Source: Mannheimia sp041807705 (GTDB lineage: Bacteria > Pseudomonadota > Gammaproteobacteria > Enterobacterales > Pasteurellaceae). From it: DNA of 64,000 nt. The notes beneath the pieces are model-generated. The model worked only from the letters and a program-made list of their open reading frames with translations. It was not told the origin of the DNA and ran no database searches. The position numbers and the translations under genes are program-made. The number at the start of each line of letters is the position of its first letter. The first letter of the stretch is position 1. The stretch lies in the NCBI RefSeq assembly GCF_041807705.1, contig NZ_JBGTYY010000008.1, positions 10,952-74,951 on the forward strand, read 5' to 3'. Positions 32,883-40,506 of this stretch are shown piece by piece.

Positions 32883-33440
32883 ATGAAACAAATACTTGAA
32901 TTTATTCCGCTAATTCTGTTTTTTGTTGTTTATAAAATGGACGGCATTCAAATGGCGTCTATTGTATTAGTGATTGCAACGATTGCACAGATGATCGCCT
33001 TAAAAGTGCTTTATGGTAAAATTGAAAAGCAACAGCTTATTATGAGCGGAGCAGTAGTCTTTTTTGGGTTACTCAGTGCTTATTTTAATGAAGTGAAATA
33101 TTTACAATGGAAAGTAACTATTGTTTACTCGCTTTTTGCTCTAGTGTTATTAGTGAGTCAGTTTGTGTTTAAAGTTCCTCTAATTAAAAAATTACTCGGC
33201 AAGGAAATTAATTTGCCGGATCAAGTGTGGAATAAAATCAACTTCGGTTGGGCAATTTTCTTTATTATTTGTATGTTGCTTAATATTTATATTAGTCAAT
33301 ATTTATCAGAAGATGTTTGGGTTGATTTTAAATCTTTCGGCATTATTGGTTTAACATTGGTGGCAACAGTAATAACAGGTTTTGTACTTTACCCTTACCT
33401 AAAAGAGACTGAAAAGCAGGAAAAACAAGATGAAAAATAA
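32883..33440 (+). CDS. yciB: Inner membrane septation-associated protein YciB
   Basis: A 185-residue protein with five hydrophobic helices. The start MKQILEFIPLILFFVVYKMDGIQMASIVLVIAT at 32883 has a GGAGATG ribosome site. WNKINFGWAIFFIICMLLNIYISQYLSEDVWVDFKSFG at about 120-158 is diagnostic for the YciB/IspZ (intracellular septation A) family. Its 3' end overlaps yciA by 11 bases. Confidence 0.93.
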   Translation: MKQILEFIPLILFFVVYKMDGIQMASIVLVIATIAQMIALKVLYGKIEKQQLIMSGAVVFFGLLSAYFNEVKYLQWKVTIVYSLFALVLLVSQFVFKVPLIKKLLGKEINLPDQVWNKINFGWAIFFIICMLLNIYISQYLSEDVWVDFKSFGIIGLTLVATVITGFVLYPYLKETEKQEKQDEK

Positions 33441-33891
33441 TCCCTATGATAAAGGCCCTGAAGGGAAACTGATTTTAAGAACACTCGCTATGCCATCAGA
33501 CACCAATGCTAATGGCGATATTTTTGGTGGTTGGATTATGTCGCAAATGGACTTAGGTGGTGCGATTTTAGCGAAAGAACTTGCTAAAGGCAGAGTGGTT
33601 ACCGTAACTGTTGATAAAATGATCTTCCATCGTCCTATTTCTGTTGGTGATGTAGTATGCTGCTACGGTAAATTGATGCACGTTGGGCGCTCCTCAATGC
33701 AAGTGAAAGTAGAAGTATTTATCAAACAAGTTTATAACGGCGCTCGTGAACGCTTTCTGGTTACAGAAGCATTATTTACCTATGTTGCCGTAGATAAAGA
33801 GGGCAAACCTCGTGCTGTGCCGAGAGAAAATAACCTAGAATTAGATGAAGCCTTATCATTAATTACCTCACCTACCGAAAAAGGAGAATAG
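33430..33891 (+). CDS. yciA: Acyl-CoA thioesterase YciA
   Basis: A 153-residue hot-dog thioesterase with the motif LAMPSDTNANGDIFGGWIMSQMDLGGAILAK at about 15-45, including the catalytic Asp. VTVDKMIFHRPISVGDVVCCYG follows. It hydrolyses a broad range of acyl-CoAs; the Haemophilus homologue is HI0827. It overlaps yciB and lies 1 base from yciI. Confidence 0.94.
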   Translation: MKNNPYDKGPEGKLILRTLAMPSDTNANGDIFGGWIMSQMDLGGAILAKELAKGRVVTVTVDKMIFHRPISVGDVVCCYGKLMHVGRSSMQVKVEVFIKQVYNGARERFLVTEALFTYVAVDKEGKPRAVPRENNLELDEALSLITSPTEKGE

Positions 33892-33892
33892 T

Positions 33893-34174
33893 ATGTATTA
33901 TGTGATTTTTGCACAAGATAATCCTAATACGTTGGAAAAGCGTTTAGAAGTACGCCCTGCACATTTAGCTCGTTTAGAAAAATTACAGGCAGAAGGTCGT
34001 TTATTAATTGCAGGTCCAAACCCAACAGAAGATGGCACTGGCGTAACAGGTTCAACTGTGATTGCTGAATTTAACTCTCTTGAAGAAGCTCAACAATGGG
34101 CAAGCAAAGATCCTTATGTTGATGCTGGCGTATATGGCGATGTGATTATTAAGCCGTTTAAGAGAGTGTTTTAA
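33893..34174 (+). CDS. yciI: YciI family protein
   Basis: A 93-residue ferredoxin-fold protein: MYYVIFAQDNPNTLEKRLEVRPAHLARLEKLQAEGRLLIAGPNP, with the conserved His24-type residue in RPAHLARL and an Asp in SKDPYVDAGVYGDVIIKPF. The family includes a chlorohydrolase and an H. influenzae homologue of known structure (HI0828). The reaction in this organism is unknown. Confidence 0.92.
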   Translation: MYYVIFAQDNPNTLEKRLEVRPAHLARLEKLQAEGRLLIAGPNPTEDGTGVTGSTVIAEFNSLEEAQQWASKDPYVDAGVYGDVIIKPFKRVF

Positions 34175-34209
34175 CAAGCGGTTGAATTTTACAAATTTTT
34201 TGTAAATTT

Positions 34210-34279
34210 GTAGGGGCAGGTCCTGTGCCCGCCCGAATATCATCTATGATTTGCGGCCAGGCACAGGACCTGCCCCTAC
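34210..34279. repeat. BIME-like pair of REP palindromes before glnE
   Basis: GTAGGGGCAGGTCCTGTGCC (34210-34229) and its exact complement GGCACAGGACCTGCCCCTAC (34260-34279) enclose 30 bases. Each half is itself a GTAG-headed hairpin. It ends 12 bases before the glnE start codon, which lacks a clear Shine-Dalgarno. Confidence 0.85.
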
Positions 34280-34291
34280 GATGTTTATTCT

Positions 34292-37255
34292 ATGCTTACC
34301 ACCCTAATCTCCCAATCCGAACTTAATGTACCAACCGATTTGCAAAATTCTGAGCAAATTCAACCGCTTGTTGTAGCAATGGCAATGTCTAATTTAGTTA
34401 AACAAACCTTGCNGCAAAATTCTGAGCAAATTCAACCGCTTGTTGTAGCAATGGCAATGTCTAATTTAGTTAAACAAACCTTGCAAAAACAGCCTGATTT
34501 GCTGGAACAATGGATTAATTCTCCTCCAACAGTAGAGGCGTGTGGTAATTATCCAGCTTGTTTAAATGAGCTATTAGCCACAATTGAAAATGAAGAACAA
34601 TTAAACAGAGTATTGCGACTATTCCGCCATCAGGAATTATCTCGTTTGAGCTTTATACAATCAAATAAATTGGCTACGGTTGAATTTGTGTTTCAACGCT
34701 TGTCAGACTTAGCGGAAAGTTTGATTTTAGCCGCACGGGATTGGCTGTTTAAAAAGTGTTGCGAAGAGTACGGTACGCCAATGAATAGCTTAGGCGAACA
34801 GCAAGAACTACTGATTTTGGGAATGGGGAAACTTGGCGGAGGAGAACTGAATTTTTCTTCTGATATCGATCTTATTTTTACTTACCCCGATGCAGGCGAA
34901 ACAGAAGGGGGACGTAAGCCGATTGAAAACAGCAAATTCTTTACCCGACTTGGGCAGAGGTTGATTAAAGCCCTTGATGATATTACTGTAGACGGCTTTG
35001 TGTATCGTACCGATATGCGACTTCGCCCTTTTGGCGACAGCGGAGCATTGGTGCTTAGTTTTACCGCAATGGAAGATTATTACCAAGAGCAGGGGCGAGA
35101 CTGGGAGCGTTATGCGATGATCAAAGCGAAAATTTTGGGTGAAGATAGCCAAAACATCAATCATCGCTACTTAAAGCAGATGTTACGCCCTTTTGTTTAC
35201 CGCCGTTATTTGGATTTTTCGGCGATCCAATCCTTGCGTGAAATGAAGCAGAAAATCAGCCGTGAAGTGGTTCGCCGTAACTTGATGGATAATATCAAAC
35301 TCGGTGCGGGCGGCATTCGAGAAGTCGAATTTATCGTACAAACCTTCCAGATGATTCGTGGCGGACGAGATAAAATTTTACAAGAGCGTAGCCTGTTAAA
35401 AGTTCTCCCACGCTTGAGCGAGCTGAATTTACTCACTCAAGCACAGGTCGTAAAACTGCATAATGCCTACATTTTTTACCGCCAAGTGGAGAATGTGTTA
35501 CAAGCGATTGACGATAAACAAACACAAACGTTGCCAACGTATTTTGATGATCAAGCTCGCCTTATTTTTGCTTGCCAGAGCTATTGGAAAAAAGACTTAA
35601 ATAGCGAAACGGCTATTTTTATAGAACATCAATTTGATAATTGGGGAGGCTTTTTAGCCGTTTTAAATGGCTATCAAAACGAGGTTCGCCAGATTTTTAA
35701 TGAGCTAATCGGTGAGGAAGAGAGTGAAGATGAAACCTCCCCACTAAATGAAAAATTAGCTGAGTGGAAAGATATTCTGAATTACACCATTACATTAGAA
35801 GATCTATCTGCGGTATTAAAAAATTACCCTCAAGTTGCAGAAAGTGATTATGAGACGATTTTACACCATTTCTCCACTACTTTCCAAGATTGGATAAAAC
35901 GTCCGATTGGGGTAAGAGGACGGGAAGTTCTTCGCAATTTAATGCCAAAAGTGGCCGATAGCATTTTTGAGCGTGAAGATTATTTATTGCTGTTACCTCG
36001 CTTGCTCAATATTGTGGATAAAATCACAACCCGTACAACTTACCTCGAATTGATGGTAGAGCGGGAACAGATTTTGCCACAGCTTTTAACGCTTTGTAGC
36101 AAATCGGTAATGATTGCCGAGCAAATCGCTCGTTACCCAATGTTGCTTGATGAGTTAATAAGATACAACGGTTTAACCGAAGTGCTAGAGCTTGAACAGT
36201 ATCAATCAGCCTTGCAGGATTATTTAATTCGTATTCCAGAAGAAGATGAAGAAGCTTTGATTGATGGCTTACGCCAGTTTAAACAAACGCAAATTTTACG
36301 CATTGCGGCGGCTGATATTTTAGGTGTGTTGCCTGTAATGAAGATCAGCGATCACCTGACTTATCTAGCAGAAGCTATTATTAGTGCAGTAGTAAATATG
36401 GCGTGGAAGCAAGTCAGCCAACGTTTCGGCACACCTGAGCATTTAGAGGCTGATGAAACAGGCTTTGCAGTGATAGGTTATGGAAAATTAGGTGGGATTG
36501 AACTGGGGTACAATTCCGATCTCGACTTGGTTTTCTTACATAACGCCCCAGAAGATAGCCAAACCGTTGGTGGTAAAAAGGAGATTTCAAGCCATCAATT
36601 TTACTTAAAATTGGCTCAAAAAATTAACTCTATTTTTAACCTAAACACTAGTGCTGGCGTGTTATATGAGGTGGATATGCGTCTTCGTCCATCAGGCGAA
36701 GCAGGGCTTTTAGTCAGCACGTTCAATGCCTATGAGCATTACCAAAAAAATGAAGCCTGGACGTGGGAAAGCCAAGCCCTTGTGCGAGCAAGATGTGTAT
36801 TTGGGGCTGAGCATTTAAGGCAGAAATTTGAACAGATTCGCCAATCCACCTTGGCATTACCTCGTACAAGCGGTCAATTACGCCAAGAAATTTGCGAAAT
36901 GCGAGAAAAAATGTATCAGCACCTGAGTTCTCATTCACAAGATAAATTTAATATCAAAACCGATCAAGGCGGTATTACCGATATTGAATTTATCGCTCAA
37001 TATTTAGTGCTGGCTCACAGCCACCAACATCCGAAAATGGCAGTATGGCCGGATAATGTCCGCATTTTCGACAGTGCTGTGGAATGTGGGATTTTAAGTT
37101 TACAACAGAGTGAACAGCTCAAACATTGCTACACCTCACTTCGCAATAAAATCCATCATTTAAACTTAGTTCACAAGGAAAGTGTGGTTGAAGCAACGGA
37201 ATTTGTGGAGGAGAGAGAGTTTGTGAGAGAGATGTGGCAATTATTATTAAGCTAA
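34292..37255 (+). CDS. glnE: Glutamine-synthetase adenylyltransferase/deadenylase GlnE
   Basis: 987 codons as written, with one undefined base at 34413. Both nucleotidyltransferase domains are present: LGMGKLGGGELNFSSDIDLIF at about 172-192 and GYGKLGGIELGYNSDLDLVFLH at about 729-750. Each has the GS/D..D metal motif and is followed by a GlnD-UR-uridylyl helical region (KLGAGGIREVEFIVQ; TDQGGITDIEFIAQ). The first removes AMP from glutamine synthetase and the second adds it. A 72-base in-frame duplication around the N makes the protein 24 residues longer than the 963 expected (E. coli 946). Confidence 0.94.
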   Translation: MLTTLISQSELNVPTDLQNSEQIQPLVVAMAMSNLVKQTLXQNSEQIQPLVVAMAMSNLVKQTLQKQPDLLEQWINSPPTVEACGNYPACLNELLATIENEEQLNRVLRLFRHQELSRLSFIQSNKLATVEFVFQRLSDLAESLILAARDWLFKKCCEEYGTPMNSLGEQQELLILGMGKLGGGELNFSSDIDLIFTYPDAGETEGGRKPIENSKFFTRLGQRLIKALDDITVDGFVYRTDMRLRPFGDSGALVLSFTAMEDYYQEQGRDWERYAMIKAKILGEDSQNINHRYLKQMLRPFVYRRYLDFSAIQSLREMKQKISREVVRRNLMDNIKLGAGGIREVEFIVQTFQMIRGGRDKILQERSLLKVLPRLSELNLLTQAQVVKLHNAYIFYRQVENVLQAIDDKQTQTLPTYFDDQARLIFACQSYWKKDLNSETAIFIEHQFDNWGGFLAVLNGYQNEVRQIFNELIGEEESEDETSPLNEKLAEWKDILNYTITLEDLSAVLKNYPQVAESDYETILHHFSTTFQDWIKRPIGVRGREVLRNLMPKVADSIFEREDYLLLLPRLLNIVDKITTRTTYLELMVEREQILPQLLTLCSKSVMIAEQIARYPMLLDELIRYNGLTEVLELEQYQSALQDYLIRIPEEDEEALIDGLRQFKQTQILRIAAADILGVLPVMKISDHLTYLAEAIISAVVNMAWKQVSQRFGTPEHLEADETGFAVIGYGKLGGIELGYNSDLDLVFLHNAPEDSQTVGGKKEISSHQFYLKLAQKINSIFNLNTSAGVLYEVDMRLRPSGEAGLLVSTFNAYEHYQKNEAWTWESQALVRARCVFGAEHLRQKFEQIRQSTLALPRTSGQLRQEICEMREKMYQHLSSHSQDKFNIKTDQGGITDIEFIAQYLVLAHSHQHPKMAVWPDNVRIFDSAVECGILSLQQSEQLKHCYTSLRNKIHHLNLVHKESVVEATEFVEEREFVREMWQLLLS
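34342..34484 (+). repeat. 71-base direct repeat around an N: probable contig join
   Basis: Bases 34342-34412 recur exactly at 34414-34484, separated by the only N in the window. The copy lies inside the glnE N-terminus and duplicates the peptide NSEQIQPLVVAMAMSNLVKQ. Overlapping contig ends joined with a single N would give exactly this. Confidence 0.9.
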
Positions 37256-37331
37256 ATGGTAAAATTTTTCCAAAAATCCACCGCTTGTTAGGCTATAATA
37301 GCCAAACAGACCAATTCAAAGGAGAATAGGT

Positions 37332-37709
37332 ATGGAATATCAATTTACGCATAGTATTCACGGTGTTGTGGCGAAATGTTCGATGGATCACGAAGCGTTT
37401 GCTCGTTGGTTGAATACGGAAATTACAGGCAATCCAAAAGAGTTGGAAGCTATTTTCGCTGAAATTAAAAATTGCAGGGCGGTTTTTCCAAATCATTATG
37501 AATGTGTATTTGAAGGGCGTGAATACAGCCTTTACTTTGATTATGATGAAGTGATGGCAAAAGCAAACAACCTAGATGCAGCCTTTGATGAAGAAGAAAT
37601 GGAAGATGGTTTTCATTTTTATAATGAAGAGAGCATTGCTTTTTGTGGCTTAGATGATTTTGAGAAATTCCTGAAAGCCTACCAACATTTCTTAAACACG
37701 TATCATTGA
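37332..37709 (+). CDS. yacL: YacL family protein (UPF0231)
   Basis: A 125-residue acidic cytosolic protein: MEYQFTHSIHGVVAKCSMDHEAFARWLNTEITGN, then GREYSLYFDYDEVMAKANNLDAAFDEEEMEDGFHFYNEESIAFCGLDDFEKFL. This fits YacL of E. coli (MDYEF...GVV...M.HE...W...EV; YDEESLSLCGVEDF). Function unknown. Ribosome site AAAGGAGAAT. An uptake signal lies in the gap after glnE. Confidence 0.9.
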   Translation: MEYQFTHSIHGVVAKCSMDHEAFARWLNTEITGNPKELEAIFAEIKNCRAVFPNHYECVFEGREYSLYFDYDEVMAKANNLDAAFDEEEMEDGFHFYNEESIAFCGLDDFEKFLKAYQHFLNTYH

Positions 37710-37797
37710 TTGGAATGATGAATTAAAACCAAAGCTATTAAGGGGATTTAATTCCCTGTAGAATAACTATTCCGATATTGTGTATTTTTAAATTATT

Positions 37798-37859
37798 GTA
37801 GGGACAGGCCCTGTGCCTGTCCGTATTGATTAACGGGTGGGCATAGAATCTGCCCCTAC
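37798..37859. repeat. Degenerate BIME-like palindrome pair
   Basis: GTAGGGACAGGCCCTGTGCC TGTCCG on the left and GGGCATAGAATCTGCCCCTA C on the right. It is the same family as the element at 34210 but with several arm substitutions, and it lies in the 209-base gap between yacL and yihI. Confidence 0.7.
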
Positions 37860-37918
37860 ATTTGACTTTGTTACATAATCTATCGGCTTTTATTAAATTT
37901 TTAACTATATAAAGAATT

Positions 37919-38506
37919 ATGAGTCGTACAAAAAAAACACGCCGCATTACCGACATTATGCCGGAAAGAAAAACAGATAAACCAAAACAACCTACACCGA
38001 AATTAGGTGGTGGCAAAAATCGTAAATTAACACGCTATGAGTTAGATGCTCAAGCCCGTGAGGAAAAGCGTAAGCGTAAGCATAAAGGCTTGCCGACAGG
38101 TTCTCGTAATGCTGATTCTGCAGAGCAGAAAAAGGCGGTAGTGAAAGAGGTGAAAGATCCGCGTATTGGTAGCCGTAAAAAAGTGCCATTAATGGTGGAA
38201 TTTTTAAATCAACCAGAGAAAGGTCGAACGATTAAACCTGTGCCGGTTGAGCCTGTAAAACCAATTCTTTCGCCAGAGCAAGAGTTAGAGCAATTAGAAA
38301 ATAACGAATGCTTAAATCAATTATTAGATGATTTAGAAGCAGGAAAAACATTATCACCTGAAGATCAGAAATTTATGAATGAATGCTTAGACCGTATTGA
38401 TGAATTAATGACGGAACTTGGCATTGAGTATGAAGATGAAGAAGGCGATAATGGCGATGCGTTATTACGCCAATTTGAAACTATGGATATTAATAAATTT
38501 CGTTAA
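37919..38506 (+). CDS. yihI: Der GTPase-activating protein YihI
   Basis: A 195-residue protein. The very basic N-terminal half (MSRTKKTRRITDIMPERKTDKPKQPTPKLGGGKNRKLTRYELDAQAREEKRKRKHKGLPTGSRN) and the acidic C-terminal half (ELEQLENNECLNQLLDDLEAGKTLSPEDQKFMNECLDRIDELM) are the YihI layout. YihI stimulates the ribosome-assembly GTPase Der. It is next to a DUF2489 gene and hemN, a conserved grouping. Confidence 0.94.
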   Translation: MSRTKKTRRITDIMPERKTDKPKQPTPKLGGGKNRKLTRYELDAQAREEKRKRKHKGLPTGSRNADSAEQKKAVVKEVKDPRIGSRKKVPLMVEFLNQPEKGRTIKPVPVEPVKPILSPEQELEQLENNECLNQLLDDLEAGKTLSPEDQKFMNECLDRIDELMTELGIEYEDEEGDNGDALLRQFETMDINKFR

Positions 38507-38518
38507 TAGATAAATCAG

Positions 38519-38989
38519 ATGATGTTAAAGATATTCTTGATTGTACTTGCTGCTCTGATTCTAATTTCAATGGCAGGCTATGCGATTCACTTAATGCTGA
38601 AGTTAAAATTGCAGAAAAAGCGTGAGCAAGAACTGATTGAGCAGGCAAAAGAAGCGCAAAAAGCCCGTTATCTTCGCATTTTAGAAAGCCTTGAGGTGAT
38701 CGCTAAAGCGATGCTCACTGAGCAATGCGATTTTTCGGAAGGTGTTTTGCGTTTAAAGCCCTTACTTGATGTATTAGGCAAAAAATTAAGCCACTATAGT
38801 GCGATGTGGGCGTTATACGAAGTGGTTGAAAATATGCCGATTTTAGATGAGCGTAAAAATCTAAAGCGCAATGAACGAATGAAGCTTGATTTAGAGAGAG
38901 AATTGAAAGAAGTTGAGCTTGAGGCTGAAATTAAAGCCGAGTGTGAGCAATTATTAAAAGATATTGAAGAAATGAGAAAGGCAATCTAA
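38519..38989 (+). CDS. DUF2489 family membrane-anchored protein
   Basis: A 156-residue protein with an N-terminal transmembrane helix (MMLKIFLIVLAALILISMAGYAIHLMLKL) followed by a long charged helical region (KKREQELIEQAKEAQKARYLRILESLEVIAKAMLTEQCDFSEGVLRLKPLLDVLGK). The TEQCDFSEGVLRLKPLLD stretch is typical of DUF2489 proteins lying between yihI and hemN. The stop overlaps the hemN start (TAATG). Function unknown. Confidence 0.85.
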   Translation: MMLKIFLIVLAALILISMAGYAIHLMLKLKLQKKREQELIEQAKEAQKARYLRILESLEVIAKAMLTEQCDFSEGVLRLKPLLDVLGKKLSHYSAMWALYEVVENMPILDERKNLKRNERMKLDLERELKEVELEAEIKAECEQLLKDIEEMRKAI

Positions 38990-40356
38990 TGTCAGAAATT
39001 ATTTGGGACTTATCCCTGATTCAAAAATATAACCATTCCGGTCCTCGTTATACTTCTTACCCAACAGCGTTAGAGTTTAACGAAAATTATACCAATGATG
39101 ATTTTATCCGTGCTGCCGCTCGCTACCCTGAGCGTCCGCTTTCGCTTTATGTGCATATTCCGTTTTGTCATAAACTGTGCTATTTCTGCGGCTGTAACAA
39201 AGTGATTACTCGCCATCGTCATAAAGTTGAAATCTATTTAGACTATTTAGAGCGTGAAATTAAAACTCGTGCCCCTTTATTTACGAACCGCTTGGTAACG
39301 CAAATTCACTGGGGGGGTGGTACACCAACCTATTTAGATGAAGATCAATCTGCTCGTTTAATGCAAATGCTACGCACTAATTTTGAAATTAGTGAAGAGG
39401 CTGAAATCAGTATCGAGATGGATCCGCGTGAAATTGAACTCGATATGTTAGATCACCTAAAATCTATCGGTTTTAACCGCATTAGTATGGGGATTCAAGA
39501 CTTCGACAAAGAAGTGCAACGTTTAGTAAACCGTGAGCAAGATGAAGAATTTATTTTTGCATTAATGAAACGTGCAAAAGAGCTTGGTTTTGTTTCAACC
39601 AACGTGGATTTAATCTACGGCTTGCCAAAACAAAATGTCGAGAGCTTTATGTACACACTGCAACGTGTAGTAGAGTTAAACCCAGATCGTATGAGTGTAT
39701 TTAACTATGCACACTTGCCCAGTCGCTTTGCAGCACAAGTTAAAATTAAAGAAGAGCTACTGCCAGCACCCGAAACAAAGCTCACTATTTTACAAAAATC
39801 GATCGAATTCTTAGGCGAGAATGGCTATAAATTTATCGGTATGGATCACTTTGCTAAACCTGATGATGAACTGGCTATTGCCCAAGAAAAAGGGATTTTA
39901 CACCGTAACTTTCAAGGCTATACAACGCAAGAAGAGTGCGACTTATTAGGTATGGGCGTTTCGGCAATTAGCTTACTGGGCGATACTTATGCTCAAAACC
40001 GCAAAGAGTTACAACAATATTACGCAGATGTAGAAGCAAACGGCATTGCGTTACATAAAGGGATTGCCCTCACTCAAGATGATTGTATTCGCCGTGATGT
40101 GATTAAAGCCTTGATTTGTAACTTTAAACTTGATTTTGCAACCATTGAAAAGCAGTACGGCATTGATTTTAAAGCCTATTTTGCTGAAGATCTGGCTTTA
40201 TTAGAGCCATTAGCAGAAGATGAATTATTAACGATTAACGATGATGGCATCGTGGTGCTACCGCGTGGACGTTTGTTAATCCGTAATATTTGCTTATGTT
40301 TTGATGTCTATTCAAGACAATTAGCGAGAAGACAGCAGTTTTCCCGTATTATTTAA
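38989..40356 (+). CDS. hemN: Oxygen-independent coproporphyrinogen III oxidase HemN
   Basis: A 455-residue radical-SAM enzyme (E. coli 457). HIPFCHKLCYFCGCNKVITR at about 57-76 has the CxxxCxxC cluster motif plus the extra Cys. WGGGTPTYLD follows, then a helical C-terminal domain. It converts coproporphyrinogen III to protoporphyrinogen IX without oxygen. Its presence fits a facultative life style and the bd oxidase heme demand. Confidence 0.96.
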   Translation: MSEIIWDLSLIQKYNHSGPRYTSYPTALEFNENYTNDDFIRAAARYPERPLSLYVHIPFCHKLCYFCGCNKVITRHRHKVEIYLDYLEREIKTRAPLFTNRLVTQIHWGGGTPTYLDEDQSARLMQMLRTNFEISEEAEISIEMDPREIELDMLDHLKSIGFNRISMGIQDFDKEVQRLVNREQDEEFIFALMKRAKELGFVSTNVDLIYGLPKQNVESFMYTLQRVVELNPDRMSVFNYAHLPSRFAAQVKIKEELLPAPETKLTILQKSIEFLGENGYKFIGMDHFAKPDDELAIAQEKGILHRNFQGYTTQEECDLLGMGVSAISLLGDTYAQNRKELQQYYADVEANGIALHKGIALTQDDCIRRDVIKALICNFKLDFATIEKQYGIDFKAYFAEDLALLEPLAEDELLTINDDGIVVLPRGRLLIRNICLCFDVYSRQLARRQQFSRII

Positions 40357-40415
40357 TGATCAAGCGGTCGTTTTTTAAGAATTTTTTGCAAAACATTGAA
40401 GTGAAAATGTTGAGT

Positions 40416-40443
40416 GTAGGGGTAAATTGCAATTTGCCTCTGC
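40416..40443 (+). repeat. REP-like palindrome upstream of lptD
   Basis: GTAGGGG head, core AAATTGCAATTT, then GCCTCTGC. The GTAG-headed family again, with a different core. It lies in the 150-base hemN-lptD gap, which also holds uptake signals near 40362 and 40473. Confidence 0.6.
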
Positions 40444-40506
40444 AAAAATAAATGCAAAAAATTGCTTAAACTTAACCGCTTGTTCCCAATTCAGAAAGGA
40501 AAAATA

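Noticed and set aside
34292..34484. Genuine 24-residue internal repeat in GlnE
   Set aside because: The single N between the copies and the exact identity of 71 bases favour an assembly join; GlnE has no such repeat in its family.
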